DNA of 36,963 nt from Chloroflexota bacterium. GTDB lineage: Bacteria > Chloroflexota > Dehalococcoidia > JACQUA01. Below the pieces are notes generated by a model. It saw only the letters and a list, made by a program, of their open reading frames with translations. It did not search any database and was not told the origin of the DNA. A program made the translations under genes and the position numbers. Shown here piece by piece: positions 31,220-36,963 of the stretch (position 1 is the first letter of the stretch; each line of letters opens with the position of its first letter). Location of the stretch: the NCBI GenBank assembly GCA_016210565.1, contig JACQUA010000010.1:1-36963 (forward strand). Direction: 5' to 3'.

Positions 31220-33169
31220 ATGACGAAACCGGAACAAGCAGGACTTGGAGACGAGCTGTTTGGAACTCGGCTCGGGGAGGTGCGAAATGGGAAGGCCGGT
31301 CCCGAGAAAGGGCAGTTCATCCCGCCGCCCGACGTTCGCGATTCAGATGAGCGGGCCGACGCCCTTCCTGAGCAGGAGGAGTTCTGGCGGGCACCCGTCC
31401 GCTTCGGCAGCGTCCCGGTGGAGAGCACACCATTGGGATGGGACCGGCGGCGTGGTTTTCGGAAGCTCTACCCTCAAGTCATGCTGCCGACCCAGGTAGT
31501 CGAGCGGGTCAGCTTTGGACACCCCGAGTTGGAGCCGAACCGTCTCTTCTGGGGTGACAACTTGCACGTAATGCGCCAACTCCCCTCGGAAAGCATCGAC
31601 CTCATCTACATCGACCCACCCTTCTTCTCCGGTAAGCAATATAACGTCATCTTTGGCGACCAAAACGAACTACGGTCGTTCACCGACATATGGGACGGCG
31701 GCATGCCGGGTTATCTTGTGTGGCTCAACGCGCGGCTTTATGAGATGAAGAGGCTTCTTAGGAAGTCTGGAACTATTTGCGTTCACTTGGACTGGCACGC
31801 TTCAAATTATGTGAAGATTGAAATGGACAAGCTATTTGGATATCAAATGTTTAGAAACGAGATAGTCTGGGATTACGGTGCAAAGGCCACTCAGCATAAA
31901 GGTCATTTCCAGCGAAAGCATGATGTTCTACTGGTTTATGGCAGGAGTGAACAAAGTAAATTTAAGCCAGTACTTGTGGAGTATTCAACAGCAACACTGC
32001 GAGAAAGAGACACACGATATAACCATGCGGACGAAGATGGCCCGTACAGAATGACGACTCGTCGAGCACCAGACGGTAGTAAATATCGTGCAAAGGTATA
32101 CTTAAAAGAGGGGGTATATGCTACCGACGTGTGGAGGATACCAATCATAAACGCTACGTCTAAGGAGCGCATCGGGTACCCGACACAGAAACCCGAGGCG
32201 CTTATACAGCGAGTAATTGAAGCCTTTACAGAGGAAGGCGGCATTGTTGCCGACTTTTTTGGTGGTGGAGGTACAACACTTGTTGCAGCTCAGCGGCTAG
32301 GTCGTCGCTGGATAGCTTGTGACCAGTCCCGGGTCGCCGTAGCCATAACCGCAGACAGGCTAGCTAACCTGGTAGACCAGATGGCCTTGGAACAATCCGG
32401 TAAGAGTTTCACAGTACCTGACTTCATCGTGGAGCATTGGGGTATCTACGAAGCAAAGCGTCTGTCGGAAGCCCCGCAGGATCAGTTCCGCGCCTTCGTC
32501 CTGCGGGCATTCGGCGCGGTGATCGAAGAACATGATGAGGGCATCCACGGGTACAAGGGTGCAATCCCGATCTGGGTGGGCGAACCAGACCAGAAGAAGG
32601 CGGTGACGGCGGCGGACGTGCAGGCTTTCGCCAACGCCGTGCGCAAGACGCTGCGCTACAAACAGGACAACCTGCGCGACGGCATCATGCTGGCATGGGC
32701 GTTCCGTCCGGACGCGGTCGAGGCAGCGGAGCGGCTGCGGCGGCTGGAGCGGACGGACCTGAACTTCGTCCGACTGGACATGATCCGCATTGACTCGGCG
32801 CGCTTCCGTGAGCATGTGTCGGCGCTTTCAACCCAGAACGCCGACTACGAGAACTTCCTGACATTCGTACAGCCGCCGAAGATGGAGGTGGGATTCAAAC
32901 GCATTAGCTCGCGCAGTTACAAGTTCGACGTGAGCGAGACGCTGGTGCTGAACCCTGGGGCGAAGATCATCAACGTGCAATGGGATTTCGACTACGGCAA
33001 GCGATTCAGCAGCACGCCGGGGTATTCCTTCGTGCGCGGCAGTAACAAAGAGCCTGAGTTGCAGTCGGAATACGAGTTCCCGACCAACGGCAAGAAGCGG
33101 ATCGCATGCAAGGTGCAGGACGACATGGGCGGTGAGGGACTGTGGACCGCTGAGATCGAGGTGATCTAA
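31220..33169 (+). CDS. type III-like DNA methyltransferase (Mod)
   Basis: A 649-residue beta-class N-methyltransferase. Motif IV DPPF (132-135) comes before motif I DFFGGGGTT (345-353), with YPTQKPEALIQRVIEAF between them. The target-recognition region lies between the motifs (about 180-310) and is visibly AT-richer than the flanks. The C-terminal 270 residues are not typical of Mod and end with a beta-rich segment (NVQWDFDYGKRFS; IACKVQDDMGGEGLW). It should modify adenine (less likely N4-cytosine) in an asymmetric site. The start at 31220 is preferred over 31214 because AGGGG then lies 6 bases upstream. It stops 3 bases before the helicase gene. Confidence 0.88.
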   Translation: MTKPEQAGLGDELFGTRLGEVRNGKAGPEKGQFIPPPDVRDSDERADALPEQEEFWRAPVRFGSVPVESTPLGWDRRRGFRKLYPQVMLPTQVVERVSFGHPELEPNRLFWGDNLHVMRQLPSESIDLIYIDPPFFSGKQYNVIFGDQNELRSFTDIWDGGMPGYLVWLNARLYEMKRLLRKSGTICVHLDWHASNYVKIEMDKLFGYQMFRNEIVWDYGAKATQHKGHFQRKHDVLLVYGRSEQSKFKPVLVEYSTATLRERDTRYNHADEDGPYRMTTRRAPDGSKYRAKVYLKEGVYATDVWRIPIINATSKERIGYPTQKPEALIQRVIEAFTEEGGIVADFFGGGGTTLVAAQRLGRRWIACDQSRVAVAITADRLANLVDQMALEQSGKSFTVPDFIVEHWGIYEAKRLSEAPQDQFRAFVLRAFGAVIEEHDEGIHGYKGAIPIWVGEPDQKKAVTAADVQAFANAVRKTLRYKQDNLRDGIMLAWAFRPDAVEAAERLRRLERTDLNFVRLDMIRIDSARFREHVSALSTQNADYENFLTFVQPPKMEVGFKRISSRSYKFDVSETLVLNPGAKIINVQWDFDYGKRFSSTPGYSFVRGSNKEPELQSEYEFPTNGKKRIACKVQDDMGGEGLWTAEIEVI

Positions 33170-33172
33170 CCC

Positions 33173-35191
33173 ATGTTTAACCGCTTCGCAAAATACGAGG
33201 ACGCCTTTCGTGCTTGGCGGCGGGATGGGCTGCCAGGCCTGAACGCGGACTCGTATAAGTACATCGAGTTTCTGACCTCGAAGGACGATGACCAAGTGGC
33301 CCGGACGGGAACCCTCTGGCCACACCAATGGGAGTCGTTCCTGCGAGTGGTCTACGCGCACGAGATTCTGGGGAAAGCGGAACTGGGGACGGATGGGCTG
33401 TTGCTGAACGTCGTGACTGGCGGCGGTAAGACGGCGGTGATCGCTGCGGTGATTGCATGGCTACGTATAGCGCACAACGTCCAGAAGTTCGTGATGCTCT
33501 GCCCGAACCTGATCGTGCGGGACCGGCTGCAGGACGACTTCCAGGGAGGCAAGGTCTTGAATGACCGCGATCTCCTGCCGGAATGGACACACAATAGGCC
33601 GCAGGATTTCGTGCTCACCACGCTGGGCAGCGGCAAGGAAGGTGGCTGGGCAAGCCTGTTCAGCGCCAGCGTAATCCTGGGGAACATCCACCAATTCTAC
33701 CTGAGCAACATGAGTGGTCAAAGCAACCTGTCGGCGCTCATGAACGGGCCGGAGTTCGCACTGTTCAATGACGAGGCGCACAACTCCCCCGCGACAGAAT
33801 ACGAAGCGACGCTTAAGCGAATGCGCGACAAGGTCGTCTTGCGCGTTGACACGACGGCCACACCCGACCGCGCCGACGGCAGAGCGCCGGACAGCGACAT
33901 GATCTACGAGTACAGCGTGACCGACGGGCTGGTCGACGGCATCATCAAGACTCCAGTGGTTTATCAGCCGGACATCAAAACCGTCCAGTTGACTTACACC
34001 GACGCCCGAACGGGCGAGCAGCGCAAAGTCGAAGAGATTGACTGGGCCGAGGTGGATCGGCTCGGTCTGAACGCCACGCAGTGGGTGACGGATGACGAGC
34101 CGATGCGCCAGCAAATGGCGATTGCGCTACGCCGCTTGGAAGAACAGGAACGGCGAGCGAAGAAACGGTATCAGCCGATTCTGTTCGTGGTCGCGGTGTG
34201 TAAGGCCGACGCCGAAAAGGCCGAGCAAACCTTGAACAAGTATTTCAAGGTGAAGACGCTTCTGGTCACGGAAGACAGCGATGAAGCGGAACGTCAGAAG
34301 GCGAGGGAGCTGGGCAAGCAGCAAAAGACGGCAACTCCATACAAGGCGGTGGTCAGCGTGCTGATGTTGCGCGAAGGGTGGGACGTGCCGGAAGTGGGCG
34401 TCATCTTGCTCCTGCGCAAGTTTGGCAGCAAGGTCTATGGGCAGCAGGTTATCGGGCGTGGTCTGCGCCGCGTGCGCGTGAAGGGCGTCGAGCCGACGGA
34501 GCCGCAGATTTGCGCGGTGGTTGATCATCCCAAGCTGGAGCACCAGTGGTTGTGGGACATCTTCAACGCGAAAAAGCGCACGGGCGTCTTGATTGATGAC
34601 GCCTTCGACGAGACCGAAGACCTCCCCCCACCACCGCCTAAGCAGGACTTTGAGAAACCGCACTTGGCGATAGATGTTCCTCCGGTTGACCCATCATTCA
34701 CAGACGACGGCGAGTTTGACGTGGGTGACATCGCGGCACCGCCGAAGCCGCTAGAGAACTGGAGACAGGCGTTGGAGGGCATCACATACGATCCGACGGT
34801 TGTCGAGATAACGAAAGTGAGCATCGCCGGAGTGGTTGGCCAAGAGTTGGGCGGCAAAGGGTGGAAGACTATCCACTCCGCCCCCGAGGAAAGCAGCCCC
34901 ACCGGCCCCGTTGCGCAGGTCTCCGACGAGGCAGCACGCGACGCCGTTAAGGCGGCCCTTCTTGATATGGCTGAACTGCTGACTGTTGAAGCCGGCTATG
35001 CCGCGACGTTCAAGGATCAGGTTTACAGCGCGTTGCTCCACCATGTCCGTGCGAAGTTCCTCAACGGTTCTTCGCTGGGCTTGGCCGAACGCGGGGAAGT
35101 GGACTTCGCTTGGAAAATGCTCTCGCAGGTGAAGACGAAGGTGGCAGCTATCCCTGGACTAATAGCGGGGGTTATCGAATATGGCGATTAG
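33173..35191 (+). CDS. type III-like SF2 helicase/translocase (Res without nuclease)
   Basis: A 672-residue superfamily-2 ATPase. Walker A TGGGKT (82-87), DEAH (200-203), TATP (228-231) and the motif VI region QQVIGRGLRR (about 423-432) are all present. The layout matches the Res subunit of type III enzymes, but the final part lacks a PD-(D/E)XK nuclease domain. That activity is encoded by the next gene, whose start overlaps this one by 11 bases. GAGGTGA precedes the ATG 3 bases after the methylase stop. Mod, translocase and nuclease thus form one operon for restriction of unmodified DNA. Confidence 0.88.
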   Translation: MFNRFAKYEDAFRAWRRDGLPGLNADSYKYIEFLTSKDDDQVARTGTLWPHQWESFLRVVYAHEILGKAELGTDGLLLNVVTGGGKTAVIAAVIAWLRIAHNVQKFVMLCPNLIVRDRLQDDFQGGKVLNDRDLLPEWTHNRPQDFVLTTLGSGKEGGWASLFSASVILGNIHQFYLSNMSGQSNLSALMNGPEFALFNDEAHNSPATEYEATLKRMRDKVVLRVDTTATPDRADGRAPDSDMIYEYSVTDGLVDGIIKTPVVYQPDIKTVQLTYTDARTGEQRKVEEIDWAEVDRLGLNATQWVTDDEPMRQQMAIALRRLEEQERRAKKRYQPILFVVAVCKADAEKAEQTLNKYFKVKTLLVTEDSDEAERQKARELGKQQKTATPYKAVVSVLMLREGWDVPEVGVILLLRKFGSKVYGQQVIGRGLRRVRVKGVEPTEPQICAVVDHPKLEHQWLWDIFNAKKRTGVLIDDAFDETEDLPPPPPKQDFEKPHLAIDVPPVDPSFTDDGEFDVGDIAAPPKPLENWRQALEGITYDPTVVEITKVSIAGVVGQELGGKGWKTIHSAPEESSPTGPVAQVSDEAARDAVKAALLDMAELLTVEAGYAATFKDQVYSALLHHVRAKFLNGSSLGLAERGEVDFAWKMLSQVKTKVAAIPGLIAGVIEYGD

Positions 35192-35531
35192 CATTCACGG
35201 CCAGTACGCCAATCCACTGAAAAGTCCCTGGAACTTCGAGAAATACCAGAGCGATCTTGAGCGGCGGATGATGGACCGTTTGGAGCGCGACCCGGACGTG
35301 GTCAAGTGGATGAAGCGGCACGGCATTACTATCCCCTGGATTGACGGTCAGAAGCACCAACGGCGATATGTGCCTGACTTTCTAGTGGAATACGAGGGCG
35401 GCAGGAAGGCCATCATCGAGGTAAAAGACCCAAGCCGGATTGATTCCAACGACGTGCAGCGCAAGCGGAAAGCGGCGCAGATGTGGTGCAAGCAACGGAG
35501 GATGGAGTACGTGATTGCCACGGTTGGATAG
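35181..35531 (+). CDS. separate PD-(D/E)XK nuclease subunit of the restriction system
   Basis: A 116-residue protein. An N-terminal helix (about 20-45; QSDLERRMMDRLERDPDV) is followed by RRYVPDFLVEYEGGRKAIIE and VK. D66, E80 and K82 give the PD-x13-ExK catalytic pattern of TnsA-like and type III Res nucleases. A basic C-terminal helix follows. In canonical type III systems this domain is the C-terminus of Res. Here it is a free subunit with an 11-base overlap with the helicase gene, so translation is coupled. It would cut DNA when the translocase complexes meet. Confidence 0.85.
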   Translation: MAISIHGQYANPLKSPWNFEKYQSDLERRMMDRLERDPDVVKWMKRHGITIPWIDGQKHQRRYVPDFLVEYEGGRKAIIEVKDPSRIDSNDVQRKRKAAQMWCKQRRMEYVIATVG

Positions 35532-35787
35532 AGGTGCGTAACGACTAGTTGCTGCCGAGGTTGTTCCGGTGCCCCACGCAACGCTGCTCAACTCGACTGT
35601 TCGACCACCGAGACTAAGTAGTTCAGATGTTCAACGGAGGAAGGATCGACTTGGTTACCGCCTGGCCGACCGTCGCTAGCGTGAGAGAGGTGTTCTCGGA
35701 GGCAAGAGAGAGACAACCCACAAAGACATGTTGTGTTTCAGGGGGAGTTCAACTCTGCCCCGCCTCCACCACAGGTCCCGTCGGGCT

Positions 35788-35976
35788 TCAGCGGTTCGGA
35801 GCTGCCCTGCCGCTTTCGTGGCTGACGCTGATTTCTTGGGCCAATTCAGGCAAGGGACGTGCCGCTGGCTTTTGTCTCCCGGAAGACTGATACCATGTTG
35901 CCACGAATGGTCTTTCTGGACGACGGGGTGGGTGGTTGCCAGTCAGGTATTAGACCAGATAGCGGATGGTATAACG
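35788..35976 (-). pseudogene. frameshifted copy of the right-end HTH sequence
   Basis: On the minus strand SGLIPDWQPPTPSSRKTIRG parallels SALIPDWRPPAASPRKIIPV of the sequence at 36502-36714. A stop follows TSLA, and after a one-base shift the match resumes with ELAQEISVSHE against DLAHDMGVSHE. The rest of 35532-36176 shows no intact gene. It is probably the relic of an earlier element end or a duplication. Confidence 0.7.
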
Positions 35977-36176
35977 TCCACATTCTGGTTGCCGCCGGCG
36001 AGGGCAGGACACTGGCATACATGAGCTGCCTGACTAACGGAAGGTAATAGTGGCCCTTCAGGAGGCCATGAGACTCATGGCGGAGATAGACGCCCTCATT
36101 CCCGGATGGCCGCTGTCTTGAACGACGAAGCAAGGCAGATTGACATCCCCAAAATGGAGGTACCAGGAGAAATGTT

Positions 36177-36425
36177 ATGTCTGATAAGATAATAGTGGAT
36201 TATGCCTTGGCCGATGCTTGGAAGCGACGCGCTGAAGCCGCAATCAGAGCCGAACAGGTGGCCCGCCAGGCAACAAAAGCGGCGCTGCGCGCGGTCAAAG
36301 CGGACGGCATTCTGGCATCGCGCTTGGCAGAAAAGGCACGCCTGGCAAACGAAGCGGCGGCGCAAGCTTCGACCGAGGCTGAAAAGGTGTGGGCCGATAC
36401 GGCAGCCGTCTTGCGCGGCCAGTGA
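36177..36425 (+). CDS. small Ala-rich helical protein (82 aa)
   Basis: An 82-residue protein with long stretches of A/K/R/E heptads (AWKRRAEAAIRAEQVARQAT and LAEKARLANEAAAQASTEAE), almost certainly a coiled-coil helix. No signal peptide or known domain. AGGAGAAATGTT precedes the ATG. It lies near the right end of the element, convergent with the HTH sequence. It could be a structural or nucleoid-type accessory protein, but no function is recognised. Confidence 0.65.
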   Translation: MSDKIIVDYALADAWKRRAEAAIRAEQVARQATKAALRAVKADGILASRLAEKARLANEAAAQASTEAEKVWADTAAVLRGQ

Positions 36426-36473
36426 TGTCATCAGTTTGACATCACTGGCGGCCCAAAGTGGGCTAGGCCGCCG
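36420..36473. terminator. tandem hairpins between convergent genes
   Basis: CAGTGATGTCA-TCAGTT-TGACATCACTG (36420-36447) is a perfect 11-bp stem overlapping the stop codon of the helical-protein gene. GGCGGCC..GGCCGCC follows at once. There is no T-run. They likely form a bidirectional barrier. Confidence 0.55.
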
Positions 36474-36501
36474 ACGTTGCGCCAGTTCTTGTCAGGCGCG
36501 G

Positions 36502-36741
36502 TCACGCCCTTTCTTTCACTGCTGCCCTAATGGTCTCATGGCTAACGCCCATGTCATGGGCCAGGTCGCGCAGGGACTTGCCATCGGATCTTGCTTCTCT
36601 GAGACCCTGTACCATTTCGACAGGGATTATTTTGCGCGGCGAGGCCGCCGGTGGTCTCCAGTCAGGTATGAGCGCAGATACGGGATAGGCGTTTACGTAC
36701 TTGGGACTTGAACCCCGGTCGGGTCCGCCACTGCAACCCAT
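36502..36741 (-). CDS. stranded HTH sequence, likely C-terminal end of the integrase in circular form
   Basis: As it stands the frame opens at ATG 36741 in chromosome, crosses attR (GGPDR) and reads 79 residues. From 36714 on it encodes SPRKIIPVEMVQGLREARSD then GKSLRDLAHDMGVSHETIRA, a resolvase-type helix-turn-helix, and stops at 36502. The att core is in the same codon phase here and in the integrase gene, so excision would join integrase codons 1-500 to these 70 codons. No ribosome site supports independent translation. A frameshifted copy lies at 35788-35976. Confidence 0.65.
   Translation of the reverse strand: MGCSGGPDRGSSPKYVNAYPVSALIPDWRPPAASPRKIIPVEMVQGLREARSDGKSLRDLAHDMGVSHETIRAAVKERA
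36715..36730 (+). repeat. attR core
   Basis: CCGGTCGGGTCCGCCA is identical to the tRNA-Asp 3' end at 24134-24149. Left of it the sequence (TTGAACC) diverges from the tRNA T-loop (TTCGAAT), as expected of the element side. Right of it is chromosome. Confidence 0.9.
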
Positions 36742-36924
36742 CTTTGACAGCCTCGGTGTTTCCGGGGTAGCTTTCGGTTAGCTGCGGTAGTCTTACTTGC
36801 AGTATTTCCTTCATTTCCTTGACTGCAACTCAGACAGTGGACGGGGAGCATGAAAATCCCATTCAGTTTGCGCCTGAGCCCTGAGGGCTGAAGAAATTTT
36901 CCCAATAATTATGGTCAAAGGGTC

Positions 36925-36955
36925 TTGACTTTCGTAAATCTGTATGTTATATAAT
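36925..36955 (+). promoter_or_regulatory. outward promoter at the right edge
   Basis: TTGACT (36925-36930) and TATAAT (36950-36955) with a 19-base spacer, or TTATAT with 17, predict a start near 36962 for a gene beyond the window. The chromosomal stretch 36731-36924 contains no supported gene. Confidence 0.6.
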
Positions 36956-36963
36956 ACTACAAC

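Larger units (their letters stand above)
24134..36730. mobile_element. 12.6-kb integrative element in tRNA-Asp
   Basis: The boundaries are a perfect 16-bp direct repeat CCGGTCGGGTCCGCCA at 24134-24149 (tRNA 3' end) and 36715-36730. Cargo between them includes the serine integrase beside the left end, a resolvase, primase, transcriptional regulators, a DUF4145/zinc-ribbon pair and a type III-like restriction-modification system. There is no capsid or conjugation gene, so it looks like a phage satellite-like or mobilisable island rather than an intact prophage. Several stretches (29.5-30.5 kb, middle of the methylase) are visibly more AT-rich than the chromosome. Confidence 0.9.

Noticed and set aside
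36096..36431. 111-codon minus-strand frame
   Set aside because: Antisense to the small helical protein, which has a good ribosome site and coding character.

Overview
This looks like a chromosomal segment from a free-living, moderately GC-rich bacterium, interrupted by one integrated mobile element. The organism cannot be fixed from the sequence alone. The Thr/Pro (TPTPTP) linkers in surface proteins, an ECF sigma factor fused to a beta-propeller, a NACHT-HEAT protein, a radical SAM protein of the type related to MJ0619/Tes, and abundant short palindromic or simple-sequence repeats between genes would suit an anaerobic Chloroflexota lineage. That placement is inference only.

Region 1 (1-9.2 kb): a FecR-domain protein with a Gly/Asn/Gln heptapeptide tail (cut by the left edge) is divergent from a CHASE2-HD-GYP c-di-GMP phosphodiesterase. 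A three-gene minus-strand operon follows. It encodes a 1376-residue secreted or membrane-anchored protein (IPT/TIG domain, Pro-rich linkers, Ig-like regions, metzincin-type protease motif), a TPR protein and a small membrane protein. A consensus promoter and a large imperfect inverted repeat precede it.

Region 2 (9.2-18.6 kb): a plus-strand block of secreted proteins. Two are paralogues, and one of these ends in a fragment of EF-Tu domain II. Then comes a single-chain ECF sigma factor / zinc anti-sigma-like segment / membrane helix / six-repeat TolB-like propeller protein, followed closely by an NLR-like NACHT ATPase with about 14 HEAT repeats. Together they suggest an envelope-sensing regulator beside a large signal-transduction ATPase.

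Region 3 (18.6-24.0 kb): minus-strand housekeeping and accessory genes: a RidA-family protein, a membrane cluster with an Lgt-like enzyme and two small paralogous membrane proteins, a COG1964-type radical SAM enzyme and a 2[4Fe-4S] ferredoxin. Simple-sequence repeats separate them.

Region 4 (24.13-36.73 kb): a 12.6-kb integrated element in the 3' end of a tRNA-Asp(GTC) gene, bounded by a perfect 16-bp direct repeat. It carries a large serine integrase, a zinc-ribbon/DUF4145 pair under a near-leaderless consensus promoter, a small resolvase, a zinc/HTH protein, a CHC2/TOPRIM primase beside a six-site symmetrical repeat array (candidate origin or operator), an AbrB-like protein, two DNA-binding proteins, and a type III-like restriction-modification system. 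In that system the PD-(D/E)XK nuclease is a separate gene from the helicase. The integrase frame runs through the left att site into antisense tRNA sequence. In a circularised element the same frame would continue into the HTH-coding sequence now stranded at the right end. Chromosome resumes at 36731 and ends in a strong outward promoter.
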